64,000 bases of DNA from DATBJG01 sp963790545 (GCA_963790545.1 CAWBPA010000024.1:558001-622000), one strand, 5' to 3'; shown: positions 38,356 to 48,606, numbered from the stretch's first letter. Translations and numbers: made by a program. The notes: a model not told the origin generated them from the letters alone.

Positions 38356-39975
38356 TTAGAACGCCGCCTGGAACCGCACGCCAGGAAGTATGTACCCGAA
38401 GCTGGAATCCCCCTCGGGGCGGTCGAGCACGTACGTCAGATGAAAGGAAAGCCGCAGCCGTTCCGTCAGGTGAAAGTTGTAGTACCCCTCGGTCAGGTGT
38501 TCATTGTCGCCGGTGCCGAGATCCATGTAGGCGTATCCGAGGCCCCAGGTATCCAGTGGGCTGACGATGAGCCCGTTCTGGAATCCAAGGCCGACGCTGA
38601 AGAATTTGTCGCGGTCAAAATCGGTCTCCTGACTCCCATAGCGCGCGAACAATCCGACCACGTTCGTGAGCTTCTGGTCGAGGCTGAGGCCAACACCCGT
38701 GCGAATCGCGTCCGGGGCCGTATTGTCCGTTCGAAACCACACGCGGTAGGTGCCTTCCGGCAACGCGAACGGCGTGAGCGTATAGCCGACTTCACTCAGC
38801 GTATACAGCGAGTCAGACAGGTTCAATGCCTGGTCGTTGCTCTGCTGGAAGCCGAATTTGAAGCGAAGCCCGGTCTTCGGGTCGAACTCGGCGGCCACTC
38901 CCGTGCCGTTGCTCGACAGGCCCAGCATCTGGTTGTTCACGAGCGCGTCGCCGAGGAACTGGGTCGTCTCGTCGTTGGCAAAAGCATTCTGGTCGAAGTA
39001 GTTGGTCAGATCGAGTCGCCCGGCCGTCAAGGCCAGTCGTTGGCCGAACAGTTCAGTGCGCAGCCACGCCTCGCGCAGGTTGATTTCATTCTGGGCGACC
39101 AGTCGCGCCGTGTAGCCATTGAGGAGCGTCAGCGACGGGATCTCGGTATCGGGCGGCGATCCGCTCAGGCCAACAACGCTCGCGAAAAATATCGTGTGCT
39201 GAGCGATGCCGGCAGTGAAGAACAGATCGGCCGACGCCAGGGCATACGCATCTCTATTGGCGTCGAGACTTCCTCTGGTTCGTCGGGCGTACTGCGTCCC
39301 CATGGCCGCGTCGACCCCGACCCCCACCCTGTTGTTCTCGGCGTCTTCGAGGGCTTCTTCGATCTTTTCGTTGATGGTCTGACGGCGATAGACCCGTTCC
39401 CGTTGGTAGGTGACCTCCTGCACTGCGCCTGGCACCGGTTCGTCGTGGACGCCGCCGCTCGGGTCGACAAAGACCTCGACGCGCCGGACACGCGTTTCCG
39501 GATCCGACAGCACGGTGCTCGACTCCAGGTCGGTGATGCGCTGCTCGAGGGTCACAATCCGCTGCAACAGTTGTTGGCGCTCGAACTCGGCGGCCTCGGC
39601 CGCACTCGCCGCCGTGACGGCAATGTCGAGGGGCTCGGTACAATCGGCCACGACCTCGACGCCGGTACGTCTGAACGTCGTCAGGCCTGTCGGCGAGACA
39701 ATCGAAAGCTCGTATTTCCCGGGCGGCAGCGCAGCCAGGGAATATGCCCCTTGAGCGTCGCTGGTGGCCGTGAACTGGGCCCCCGTTTCCATGTTGGTCG
39801 CGGTGATGGTCGTCCCTGCGACGGCAGCGCCGCTCGCGTTTCTCACCGTTCCCCTCACGCCGCCGCGGTGATCGGCCATGTCCATAGGCTTGGGGGGTGC
39901 CTGCGCCTGCGCGGCGACGGGAGGGGCGTACCACAACGCGACCAATGCGAGAACCACAACCCGAACGACTACCAT
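38356..39975 (-). CDS. Outer-membrane porin with N-terminal carboxypeptidase-regulatory domain and coiled coil
   Basis: The 539-aa protein starts at the ATG at 39975, which has GGAAGG upstream, and has a signal peptide. Residues 35-120 form a CarboxypepD_reg-like domain (GGVRGTVRNASGAAVAGTTI, PPGKYELSI). A short coiled coil follows (about 125-155: EAAEFERQQLLQRIVTLEQR). The remainder is a beta-barrel rich in alternating strands (LVAQNEINLREAWLRTELFG, RLALTAGRLDLTNYFDQNAFAND), ending in aromatic F (GVRFQAAF), resembling OprB-type porins. It may supply the outer-membrane path near the pump, but TolC-like features are absent. Confidence 0.78.
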   Translation of the reverse strand: MVVVRVVVLALVALWYAPPVAAQAQAPPKPMDMADHRGGVRGTVRNASGAAVAGTTITATNMETGAQFTATSDAQGAYSLAALPPGKYELSIVSPTGLTTFRRTGVEVVADCTEPLDIAVTAASAAEAAEFERQQLLQRIVTLEQRITDLESSTVLSDPETRVRRVEVFVDPSGGVHDEPVPGAVQEVTYQRERVYRRQTINEKIEEALEDAENNRVGVGVDAAMGTQYARRTRGSLDANRDAYALASADLFFTAGIAQHTIFFASVVGLSGSPPDTEIPSLTLLNGYTARLVAQNEINLREAWLRTELFGQRLALTAGRLDLTNYFDQNAFANDETTQFLGDALVNNQMLGLSSNGTGVAAEFDPKTGLRFKFGFQQSNDQALNLSDSLYTLSEVGYTLTPFALPEGTYRVWFRTDNTAPDAIRTGVGLSLDQKLTNVVGLFARYGSQETDFDRDKFFSVGLGFQNGLIVSPLDTWGLGYAYMDLGTGDNEHLTEGYYNFHLTERLRLSFHLTYVLDRPEGDSSFGYILPGVRFQAAF

Positions 39976-40181
39976 CTCGCCTTCCTTTCCGGGCATCGAC
40001 ACCCAGGGGGACAAACCTTGTCTGAACTGTTTATCAGAGCCGTCCGTGACTCGCACCTGAAGAGTTTCTGAACGATTCGTCAGAACTGCTCGGATCGGTC
40101 ACTCCACGTGCTCACAAAGGGCTCCAGTTCTTGCAGATAAGTTTGAAAGGTGCTTGACGCGGGATAAGGGTGGCGAAGACG

Positions 40182-41357
40182 TCACAGACGGAACAGCGTC
40201 CGCACACCTTGGAGAATCAGTTCGTCCAAGGGAATGACGAACAGGACGAGCGGCAGTGCCGGCACGATTGCGGCCGCGACCAGCAGCACAATCTGCGACC
40301 CTGCCATTGGGATGATTCGCATGCCGCGGATCACGTCGAAACTGTTGGCCAGATCGGCCAGGGACTGCAGATCGGCGGACCCCAGCAGGGGCTCGGATTG
40401 CGGACCGTGGCGCGTCAGCCGCCACTTTGCGTCAAACGCGACAACATAGTCCTGCGCGATGACCCCGTACTCGAGCACTCCTCGCTGCTTCACCTCGAGC
40501 AATCGCGCGGTAAAGAACAGGAGGGGCGCGACGAGGGCAAACGAATTCCCAACGATACTGGCTGTCAACGGCATCACCAGACGCTGGACGTCCATGCCGC
40601 CAAACCAAATTTCTTCGACAAAGGTCGCCACGAGCGTCAGGATCACGGCGAAATTCAGGGGTGCCAGGGTGACATGCACGACCCCGAGCAAGCCGAGCCC
40701 CCCTGCTCGATCCGGGTGAGTCGGGATCATTTGAAGCTCGAGTCGACTGATGCGCCACAATAGCTGCCACCAGATGAGCAGCCGCACGCACCATCGCCAG
40801 AACAGGAACTGAAAGGCAGGAATCGCGACGGTGCTGTACCACCAGCCTGCGAGTGTGGGCCGTACCTCGGTGGCGGAGCGCCACGGGGAAATCTCACCAC
40901 CCACATCACCTCGGATGCCGCTCCATACCAGGACCAGTGTGAGTACCGCCAATGCGGCTTCCACGATCCACGTGTCTCGCCACGTGAGGGCCGCTCGAAG
41001 AGCGGCGTTGAAACGAGGGAGTTGCTGCTCGGTGATGAGGCGTCCGGTTACCATCAGGCGAATGGCCTCTCGGACGCGCGCGTTGAACATGCCCTCCGCA
41101 ATGAAGAACAGCGGGATCGCCACGAGCAGCCGCACGTGGGTTCCGAGGCTATAGAGGAATGGGAATATCGAGCTGCCAGAGGTCAGATACGCGATTCCGG
41201 CAAACGCGAAGAGGGGTAGCCAGGTGAGAAGAGCGATGATGAGGCCCAGTCGCACGAAGCCGGGGCGACCGTCTGGCAGGCCGATTCTGCGTCCAAGGCG
41301 GTACAACGGGCCGCCTTCCATGAGCGAGAAGTCGCTCCAGTAGTCATGGTCTTTCAT
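40182..41357 (-). CDS. Polytopic membrane protein of unknown function
   Basis: The 391-aa product has about six membrane segments (LGLIIALLTWLPLFAFAGIAYL, LLVAIPLFFIAEGMF, AALAVLTLVLVWSGI and others). A conserved-looking cytoplasmic part reads TRHGPQSEPLLGSADLQSLADL. I recognise it only as a hypothetical protein seen in diverse bacteria. The start is taken at 41357 (MKDHDYWSDF); an upstream in-frame start at 41378 is possible. It stands alone, separated from the porin gene by 206 bases. Confidence 0.65.
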   Translation of the reverse strand: MKDHDYWSDFSLMEGGPLYRLGRRIGLPDGRPGFVRLGLIIALLTWLPLFAFAGIAYLTSGSSIFPFLYSLGTHVRLLVAIPLFFIAEGMFNARVREAIRLMVTGRLITEQQLPRFNAALRAALTWRDTWIVEAALAVLTLVLVWSGIRGDVGGEISPWRSATEVRPTLAGWWYSTVAIPAFQFLFWRWCVRLLIWWQLLWRISRLELQMIPTHPDRAGGLGLLGVVHVTLAPLNFAVILTLVATFVEEIWFGGMDVQRLVMPLTASIVGNSFALVAPLLFFTARLLEVKQRGVLEYGVIAQDYVVAFDAKWRLTRHGPQSEPLLGSADLQSLADLANSFDVIRGMRIIPMAGSQIVLLVAAAIVPALPLVLFVIPLDELILQGVRTLFRL

Positions 41358-41474
41358 TGCGGATGACAGTCGGGGCACGTTGAGGCCCGCAACCGTCAGG
41401 CAACTATAGAGATCTGAAACGTCGATGGCTATAGCTTGGCAGTTCCGCGGTGAGCGGGGGCGGTCCTTAGCGGG

Positions 41475-42203
41475 TTACGAACCGGCGTCATTTGCGCCGC
41501 GTCGGTCCCGGGACCCGAGGCGCTGTCCATTGATCGTTTCGTACTGGTAAGTCATCGTGAAACTCGACGCGCCCGCCATCTTGACCTGCGCGACCGATTC
41601 CGTGCGAACAGGGACACGCACACCTTCGAGCCGAACATATTCCCGGATCACCTGAACACGGCCGGCCCAGAAGGATGGAGATTTCGCAAGACGTCCTTCG
41701 ACTCGCACCAAGTCGCCATCCTCGCCTTTCAACAGAATCGTGCCGTCGATGAGCAGGTCGTCCTGACGTTTCGGTTTCACCCTGACCCGTATCAGGCCTT
41801 CGGGCTCTCGCTCGGCCGCAAGGAACTGGTAGTTGTCCGTCGTGAGGCTGGAGCGCGCCGCGAATCGGCCGTTCCAGATGGCCTGCTCTCGCTCGAGCGC
41901 CTTCTTCAAGACTCGATTGCAGATGTACTCGGAGCCCCCTTGACTGACGATCTCATATCGAAATCCGGTTTCGTCGGCGTCCGTCCAGACTTCCAGCCAT
42001 GCATCTTTCTTGAATTTGTCATTCGACGCCTCGAGGCGGCGAAACGCGCGATAGCGCAGGAGCGGCGTCTCGTCACCTGTCAGGAATCGCTGCACCGGGG
42101 GAAGTTCTTCTACGTCGCTCATTGCCCCCACATGAGCGTGAACTGTCACGATCAAGCAAATTGCCGCCATTCGCATCACAGCCGGTGTATGCCAATGGTC
42201 CAT
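41475..42203 (-). CDS. Exported protein of unknown function, possibly LolA-like fold
   Basis: The 242-aa product has a signal sequence (RMAAICLIVTVHAHVGAMS). The mature part has YRAFRRLEASNDKF, WLEVWTDADETGFRYEIVSQGG, DLLIDGTILLKGEDGDLVRVEGRLAKSP and TESVAQVKMAGASSFTMTYQ, an alternation of strands like the lipoprotein-carrier fold. The start at 42203 has GAGGAG upstream. No family name can be given with confidence. Confidence 0.6.
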   Translation of the reverse strand: MDHWHTPAVMRMAAICLIVTVHAHVGAMSDVEELPPVQRFLTGDETPLLRYRAFRRLEASNDKFKKDAWLEVWTDADETGFRYEIVSQGGSEYICNRVLKKALEREQAIWNGRFAARSSLTTDNYQFLAAEREPEGLIRVRVKPKRQDDLLIDGTILLKGEDGDLVRVEGRLAKSPSFWAGRVQVIREYVRLEGVRVPVRTESVAQVKMAGASSFTMTYQYETINGQRLGSRDRRGANDAGS

Positions 42204-42347
42204 GGCTCCTCGGCCCTGCAAAGCATCGGCCAGACAGCTGCTGTCGCAAGTCATGACCAGATGTTCAACTCGGCCGATCGCCACCATGGCCTACGGCAGC
42301 GGCACGGGAGTTGCGTTCTCATATTGAGAGATGAACCGCGGGATGCC

Positions 42348-42572
42348 ATGCTAATCAGAATTACGAGAAAGCCAGTCGGCTGTATAGACGGGATTGACGT
42401 GAATTCGCTCCACGTCGGGGCCATTTACGAGGTTTCACCGGAGTTAGCGAGCGCTCTTCTGCTTCTGGGGTACGCGCGGGTCGAGATGCGACGCTGGAAA
42501 GATCGCCGATCGAGCACCAGAACGACTTTCGAACGCCGTGCGGCATCAGACCGTCACTCTCATACTAGATAA
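42348..42572 (+). CDS. Small conserved protein
   Basis: The 74-aa product begins MLIRITRKPVGCIDGIDVNS followed by LHVGAIYEVSPELASALLLLG. I recognise the pattern (a short beta start, then GxDGIDxxxLxxGxxYxV) as a recurring small hypothetical protein in soil bacteria. It has a basic tail. Function unknown; ribosome site is weak. Confidence 0.5.
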   Translation: MLIRITRKPVGCIDGIDVNSLHVGAIYEVSPELASALLLLGYARVEMRRWKDRRSSTRTTFERRAASDRHSHTR

Positions 42573-42851
42573 TCTTTGCCCCGGCCCTCGAACCTTCACG
42601 CAGCGATCGATGTCGAAGCATGCTGTTCACGCGGTGTCGCGCTCCGCATCGCCCCTGTCGCAACGTGCGACATCCGCATTGGATGCATCATCAGGCAGAA
42701 CACTGACCAGAGAACGACACGCGCTCCGGCAAGCGCGAGGGAAAAGGACAGAGCCACGACTGCGGCCATGAAAACGAGATCCATACCCCTTGCTCGTGCA
42801 AGAGCGACGCCAGCCCGTACTGCACCTTGGAAATTGCGTGCATCTGTCGAC

Positions 42852-42857
42852 TACAAT
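42852..42857 (+). promoter_or_regulatory. Minus-10 box TACAAT of a leaderless TonB receptor message
   Basis: TACAAT ends exactly seven bases before the ATG at 42865, the same spacing as at the pirin start. No ribosome site is visible between them. A possible minus-35 is TTGGAA at 42827, though the spacer of 19 is long. Confidence 0.4.
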
Positions 42858-42864
42858 CCAGCTG

Positions 42865-45183
42865 ATGAAGTCGAGAAGCGTGCTCTTCGCTTTCACATGG
42901 CTTTGGTCCAGCACTGTCTCTGCTCAGACAGCGTCACCTTCGAACCAGCCAGACCAGGAGCCCCCACCACCGCAATTCCGCGAAACGATTGAGGTCGTCG
43001 GCGCAACCCCGATTCATGGCCTTGGCATCGATCGCAACAAAATCCCCAACAACGTTCAGGCCGTCAACGCTGCCGATTTGGCGCGAACCGGCGCCATCTA
43101 TTTCGGCGAGCAGCTGACGACCGCATTCGCCAGCGTCGCCGTGAACGAAACCCAGACGAACCCGTTTCAACCCGACATTCAATTCCGCGGATTCGCGGCG
43201 TCGCCGCTCCTCGGGTTGCCGCAGGGATTGGCTGTGTATCAAGACGGTGTGCGCCTCAACGAACCGTTTGGCGACACCTTGAACTGGGAACTCGTGCCGA
43301 CGAACGCGGTCGCGACCGTGAACCTGATGCCGGGATCGAATCCTCTGTTCGGCCTCAACGCCCTGGGTGGCGCCATATCCGTGCAGACAAAAACGGGATT
43401 CTCACATCCAGGTCATGCCGTGAGTGTCTCTGCTGGATCGTTCGGACGCCGTTGGGCCGACGTCCAAAGCGCCGGACATAACTCGCGCCTCAGCTATTTC
43501 GTGACGGGCCGCGTCCTCGCCGAAGATGGCTGGCGGGACTTTTCACCGTCGCGCGTCCGCCAGGTGTTTGGCAACGTGGAATGGCGCGGTGCGTCATCGA
43601 TGCTGAACGCCTCGGTGACGGGAGGCAACAACCGGTTGATCGGGAATGGTCCGGCCCCGATTCAGCTGCTCGAGGTTGACCGCAACGCGATTTTCACGCA
43701 CCCCGACGAAACAAAAACAGAGATGGCGCTCGTGACGCTTCGAGGCCGGCACACCGCCGCCCGCGACGTCAGCCTGGATGCGGTTCTGTTCTATCGACCC
43801 ACCACCATTCGGACGTTCAACGGCGACGACACTCCCTACAACGACTGCACAGGATGTGGGTTTCGAAGGGTTGTTGTGCATGGACGACGGTGGCGGTGGT
43901 CCCGTCATCGATCAGTTTGGGGATTTCGTGCCGGTGGACGACGAGAATCCGCTCGACGGCACGAACAACACGTCAAGAACACGCACGCGGGGATGGGGCG
44001 GTGCGTTTCAGACCACGGTCACGCGCCCGGTCGCAGATCGCGCGAACTATCTCGTCGTTGGCGTCGGCTTCGACGGCGCTCAATCGCGCTATGAATCGGA
44101 TACCGAGCTTGCGCGGCTCACCGACGACCGGGGGACTGTCGGAGTCGGTATCCTCGACGCTGAGGCGGCCGTTCGACTTCGAACCAACGTCCGGCATCTG
44201 GGGCTGTATGCGGCTGACTTCTTCACGCTGACACCCAGACTGACGCTCATGGGCGCCGCCCGGTTCAACGCCAGCGACGCCGAGGCTGCGAGATCAACTG
44301 GCCGACGATCTCACCGGCGACCACGAATTCTCCCGCCTGAACCCAAGTGGCGGTGTGACCTATGAGCTTCCGCGCGCCGTGACGGCATATGGCAGTTTCG
44401 GCGTGGCCTCCCGTGTTCCGGCCCCCTCCGAGTTGAGCTGTGCGGATCCCGATGATCCTTGCCGGCTCCCGAACGCGTTCGTGGCCGATCCACCGCTGGA
44501 ACAGGTCGTCGCTCGCACATGGGAAGCCGGAGCCAGAGGACGCCTGCGCACGGTCAATTGGGCGGCATCGTTCTTCCGCACGTCAAATCGGGATGACATC
44601 ATCTTCGTCAGCAGCGGCGCGCTCACCAACCTGGGGCATTTCGAGAACGTCGGCGATACCCTTCGTCGTGGGTTGGAGCTGAGTGCCTTTGGCGCGCTGC
44701 GGAATACTCTGCGTTGGAGTACGGCGTACACTTACCTCCGGGCAACCTTCGACTCGCCGCTCACCCTGAGCAGCCCCAACCACCCTGAGGCGATGAGCGG
44801 AGAGATTTTCGTCCGGTGCCGGCGACTCGATCCCTGGGATTCCCCGGCACAACTTCAAAGCCGACGTGTCGGTGAACACTGGACCGGCAACGATTGGCGC
44901 CAGCCTGGGGGTCATCTCGAGTCAATTCCTGAGGGGAGATGAAGCCAATCTTCTCAGCCCCGTCGACAGCTCCGCGGTGGTGAACTTTTCGGCAAGCTAT
45001 GCTCTTCACCCGCGTGCCAGGCTCGTCGGTCGCGTCACCAACCTGTTCGGAACCGACTACGCAACGTTTGGATTGCTCGGTGAGGCCGACGAAGTCCTCG
45101 GCGATGAGTTCGACGACCCGCACTTCCTGAGTCCGGGCGCGCCGCGAGCGGCGTGGATCGGTGTGGAGTTTTCGTTTCGCTGA
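42865..45183 (+). CDS. TonB-dependent outer-membrane receptor (three frameshifts)
   Basis: After a signal peptide, the plug domain contains ETIEVVGATPIHGLGIDRNK, NPFQPDIQFRGFAASPLLG and GLNALGGAISVQTKTG, followed by barrel strands to a C-terminus ending in IGVEFSFR. It resembles receptors of the iron-siderophore/vitamin type, but the substrate is not evident. Single extra bases break the frame near 43850 (DCT to DVGFEGLL), 44284 (SDAEA to RDQLADDLTG) and 44808 (GEIF to SGAGDSIPG). The conserved ends on each side argue that it is one gene. It stands alone upstream of the sugar dehydrogenase. Confidence 0.8.
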
Positions 45184-45220
45184 ACTGACAACCGGCGCGA
45201 GCAGTCACGTCAACGCCGTC

Positions 45221-45255
45221 CCACTTTAGCAAGTGGCGAGCGCCACCGCTATACT
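45221..45255 (+). promoter_or_regulatory. Promoter with overlapping palindromes before the PQQ sugar dehydrogenase
   Basis: TTAGCA (45226) and TATACT (45250) are spaced by 18 bases. Within and overlapping the spacer lie CCACTT-tagc-AAGTGG (45221-45236) and GTGGCG-AG-CGCCAC (45233-45246). Such symmetry in the core promoter suggests a repressor operator. Confidence 0.45.
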
Positions 45256-45278
45256 TACACTGCTTCGGAGGAATCCCG

Positions 45279-46679
45279 ATGAAACACGGCTCGTTGTATG
45301 CGGTGATGATGCTGATCGCGGCTGCCGCCATTGCAGTTGGGGCGCAGGGACCGTCGCAGGCCGGTGGCCAGGGTGGGGGCGCCGGTCAAGGCGGAGGACG
45401 CGGGGGCCGCGGCTGCCCGCCACCGGCGATTCCCGCGGCCGAAACGTGTATCGCGCCGGCCGGACCGAACTGGGCAGACCCGATCCTCCCCGACAGTCCG
45501 ATCGTCGTGCAGTCGGCGGTTAACCAGCACCGCGATCTCCGTGTGTTCGTCACCAAGGGGCTGGTGCAGCCGTGGTCGATGACCTGGCTGCCGGACGGCA
45601 CGATGCTCGTCACCGAGCGTCCGGGTCGGCTGCGTATCGTGCGCAAGGGTGTGCTCGATCCGACGCCGGTCGCCGGCGTGCCAGAGGTTCACGCCCAGGG
45701 CCTTCAGGGCCTGATGGACGTCGTCCTCCATCCGCGGTTTGCTGACAACCGTTTCATCTATCTCTCGTACCACAAGCCAGTGCCCATCACGACCGCAAAC
45801 GGCACGAAGGGACTGGGCGGCGCGACTACGATCGCTCGCGGCACGTGGAACGGCAGCGCCTTGGTCGATGTCAAGGACATCTGGCACGACCCGGCCGCCG
45901 TTCGCACCGAATCGTCGCGCATCGGGTTTGGGCGCGACGGCATCTTGCACATGACGGTCAGCGCCTCCGGCACCGGGCCGGACGTCACGCGCTCGGCAGA
46001 CCCCAACGACCATGCGGGCAAAACCATTCGGCTGCGCGACGATGGGACGATTCCGCCGGATAACCCCTTCGTGAACAAGCCCGGGTACAAGCCGGCCATC
46101 TATACCCTCGGACACCGGAACGGGCACTCCATGCAGCTTAATCCCGAGACGGGCGAGTTCTGGGTGACCGAGCAAGGACCAAATGGGGGTGACGAGATCA
46201 ACGTGCTCAAGCCCGGCGCCAATTACGGTTGGCCGTATGTCAGCCATGGCCGCAACTACATGGGGCCCCGGATCTCGGAGAACCCGTGGAAGGAGGGCAC
46301 CGAGCAGCCTGTCGTCGTGTGGGTGCCCTCGATTGCCGTCGCGGGAGGCACCTTCTATATGGGCGACAAGTTCCCGGGCTGGCGACGCAATTTCTTCGTC
46401 GGTGGTCTTCGTGAGGGCGAGATTCCACGTACCGGTCAGATCCAGCGCATCGAGTTCAACGAGAGATGGGAAGAGGTCCGCCGCGAACCGATGCTGCGCG
46501 AACTCCACCAGCGCATCCGTGACGTCAGGGAGGGTCCGGACGGATATCTCTACGCGCTCACCGGCGAGGGCTGTGACTATACGGCCGAGCAAAAGGCGAA
46601 AGGACTGCCCCTTCCGGCGTGTTACATGCAGGGGGCCATTCTGCGAATCGAGCCCGTCGCGCCGCCGGGGCCCCACTAA
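45279..46679 (+). CDS. PQQ-dependent sugar dehydrogenase (soluble GDH/YliI type)
   Basis: The 466-aa exported protein has a GGQGGG-rich segment after the signal peptide, then the family pattern VQPWSMTWLPDGTMLVTERPG, GLMDVVLHPRFADNRFIYLSY, ESSRIGFGRDGILHMTVSA, YTLGHRNGHSMQLNPETG and EQGPNGGDEINVLKPGANYG. The histidine and arginine typical of PQQ binding in GHRNGHSM are present. It oxidises aldoses or related sugars in the periplasm. GGAGG precedes the ATG. Uninterrupted. It stops ten bases before a convergent gene. Confidence 0.92.
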   Translation: MKHGSLYAVMMLIAAAAIAVGAQGPSQAGGQGGGAGQGGGRGGRGCPPPAIPAAETCIAPAGPNWADPILPDSPIVVQSAVNQHRDLRVFVTKGLVQPWSMTWLPDGTMLVTERPGRLRIVRKGVLDPTPVAGVPEVHAQGLQGLMDVVLHPRFADNRFIYLSYHKPVPITTANGTKGLGGATTIARGTWNGSALVDVKDIWHDPAAVRTESSRIGFGRDGILHMTVSASGTGPDVTRSADPNDHAGKTIRLRDDGTIPPDNPFVNKPGYKPAIYTLGHRNGHSMQLNPETGEFWVTEQGPNGGDEINVLKPGANYGWPYVSHGRNYMGPRISENPWKEGTEQPVVVWVPSIAVAGGTFYMGDKFPGWRRNFFVGGLREGEIPRTGQIQRIEFNERWEEVRREPMLRELHQRIRDVREGPDGYLYALTGEGCDYTAEQKAKGLPLPACYMQGAILRIEPVAPPGPH

Positions 46680-46688
46680 GGGCCGGGT

Positions 46689-47255
46689 TCAGTCGACAGG
46701 CGCGCGCGAGTCAGCGGGCACTCGTGACGCAGCAAAGCTTCGTAACCACACGGTGACTCTGCCCGCGCACGGAGGCAGCGGATCGCCTGCCAGCAGGTAC
46801 AGGACAACCGTCGTCAGGGCGATGAGCGAGTAAATCAGGAGAAAAATTCGCAGACGAAGGTTGACGTACACGAACAGAACCGGCCCCACGAGCAGGACGG
46901 AAAGCGTCAGAAACACAATCCGGAGAGGCGCATCTTGAATGCGCCTTGGGTTTCTATAACCCTTCGCAACCCGCCGATAGGCATTGTTCTCGTATGTTTC
47001 GATAGGCTCTTTGAAGATCGTTTGTGTCAGGAGGTACAACAGTCCGCCGCAGAACAATCCCAGGACTATCCGGGCCACGACGTGGCGGCGGCCGAAATAC
47101 ACATTAGGCCAGACGAAGTACACGATGAAGTAGACGATGATGCTCAGGTTCGTGAGCTGAAGAGCCAGCCACACGTTCGTCCGGCCTGTCAGCCGCTGAA
47201 ACTTGTGACAGAGCCACTCGACGAGGTTCAGGATTCCCTGGTCGATGTAAGTCAT
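46689..47255 (-). CDS. Membrane protein of unknown function
   Basis: The 188-aa product has four predicted membrane helices (LQLTNLSIIVYFIVYFVW, IVLGLFCGGLLYLLTQ, IVFLTLSVLLVGPVLFVYVNL and FLLIYSLIALTTVVLYLL). Many charged residues lie in the loop ETYENNAYRRVAKGYRNPRR. No family is recognised. Confidence 0.6.
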   Translation of the reverse strand: MTYIDQGILNLVEWLCHKFQRLTGRTNVWLALQLTNLSIIVYFIVYFVWPNVYFGRRHVVARIVLGLFCGGLLYLLTQTIFKEPIETYENNAYRRVAKGYRNPRRIQDAPLRIVFLTLSVLLVGPVLFVYVNLRLRIFLLIYSLIALTTVVLYLLAGDPLPPCAGRVTVWLRSFAASRVPADSRAPVD

Positions 47256-47373
47256 CTCGCCGAAGTCTATTAGACACCGATCCGGGATACGCCGCTGATA
47301 GACCTATATCGGTGCCTCAGGCTGGGGTCGTCGAGGTGCTGCCCGAGCGAGCTGCGTAAGGAAGCGTTTTCGG

Positions 47374-47610
47374 TCAGGGAGTCCGGTCGTCGTCCGGCTC
47401 CACCCCGAGGGCCCGAAGCTCAGCATCAATCTCAGCCTGACGCTGTTGAATCAGGTTGGTCTGTCGCCGGTAGAACCAATCCTGAGTGGTCAGCCCGAAC
47501 CCCTGAACACCCTTTGCCGCGATGTAGGGGAGGTGGAAGATGAACCACGGTAAGGGGAGGATGAATTTGTCGATGTATTCGTTGATGAGTTCGTCGAGTT
47601 CGTCGAGCAT
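47374..47610 (-). CDS. Small protein with helix-rich C-terminus
   Basis: The 78-aa product begins MLDELDELINEYIDKFILPL and contains LPWFIFHLPYIAAKGVQGFG, then a charged tail ending in VEPDDDRTP. It might be a peripheral membrane protein. A GTG start at 47700 would extend it by 30 residues. It is on the same strand as the 46689 gene. No family recognised. Confidence 0.5.
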   Translation of the reverse strand: MLDELDELINEYIDKFILPLPWFIFHLPYIAAKGVQGFGLTTQDWFYRRQTNLIQQRQAEIDAELRALGVEPDDDRTP

Positions 47611-47919
47611 GCTCTCAGGGTTATCGGTCCCTGAGGGCGCCGCAGCATGCCAGCCCGCCACTCTTTCGGCTGCCCGGACTAACAAGCCTACACAAAACAC
47701 GCCCCGGTCGAGTCTCGCTCGGGTCCTGACCGATAACTCCGTGGGGCTGGGCGTCTTCTGGGTTACGGGTTACACACTTTTTCCCACCACTCGGTTGCCG
47801 CTTTCCGCCCCATTGGCCTAACAGCTGGCGAACCTTGAATCTTTCAGCGTTTTCGTGACAGTGGGTCCAGAGTTTCGCAAGCTCTGAGACGCAAGTCTAG
47901 TTATGCAGGTCGAGGTGCG
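47611..47919. other. Gene-free stretch
   Basis: I see no convincing gene here unless the 47374 gene starts further upstream at 47700. No clear promoter, terminator or repeat is visible. Confidence 0.5.
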
Positions 47920-48349
47920 CTAATCGTCGGCACCGGCCGAGTTATGAACCCGCTCACTCTCGGGTGCCGTCAGCTTGTCGGCCCGGACGTAAAGCAAGGT
48001 TGGCGTCTCGAAGCGTCCGAGCGCGATCGTTTTGTCGGGCGCCGCGAAGTTGCCATATGCCGAGCGACGCATGGTCGCGAAGGACACTTCGGTCACGCGG
48101 TTGTCTTCCTTGCCGAAGCGATACCAGACGTCTGTGACTGCTGTTGTCATAAGCCCTCGGTTTGTCCGCCGCGTGCTTGAGCCGATCGCGCAGCCGGATG
48201 GCCTGCGCCGCTTGCATCTCGAAGATCTGCGCGAGCCGGGCTGCGCCGAGTCGCGCAGCCACGGGTCATTGGTCGAGATACACCGGAAGCACGTCGCTCA
48301 AGAGAAGGTCGAGATCGGCCTCATCAAGTGTAGCGCGACATTCACCCAT
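47920..48349 (-). pseudogene. Possible frame-broken gene beside the insertion sequence
   Basis: Three protein-like pieces lie head to tail in different frames: MGECRATLDEADLDLLLSDV, ARLGAARLAQIFEMQAAQAI and DVWYRFGKEDNRVTEVSFA, the last continuing to YVRADKLTAPESE. Together they may be one small protein broken by two shifts. No family is recognised. It could be a decayed gene near the IS or a chance pattern. Confidence 0.3.
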
Positions 48350-48606
48350 CCTACTTCGCCTTCCTGTGCGGTGGTGTGAAGGCTCATTGAAAAAAGAGGA
48401 GACGAAACAGCAAGGATAGCTATCTCGTGTTCGACGAGCACCAACCGCTGCGCCGCAACGGAAGTCGAGACGCCAGGGCCGCGAACGACAATAAGGGAAG
48501 CTGCCTCGTCACATGCACTTGCGGCGACGGCCTTCGCCTAATTGCGGGAGGCTGTGGGTGTCCTTCTTGGACGAAGGTGTCCTTCCTGAGACAGAGGTAA
48601 CAGTTT

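Noticed and set aside
37975..40071. A 698-codon plus-strand open frame opposite the porin and propeller
   Set aside because: The minus strand encodes recognisable porin and propeller proteins; the plus-strand translation has no domain pattern and is an antisense artefact of GC-rich codons.
42596..42784. A small minus-strand membrane protein resembling KdpF
   Set aside because: Only the first half is hydrophobic, no kdpABC genes are near, and no ribosome site is evident.
45255..46676. A 473-codon minus-strand open frame opposite the sugar dehydrogenase
   Set aside because: The plus strand carries all family motifs, a ribosome site and a promoter; the minus frame does not.
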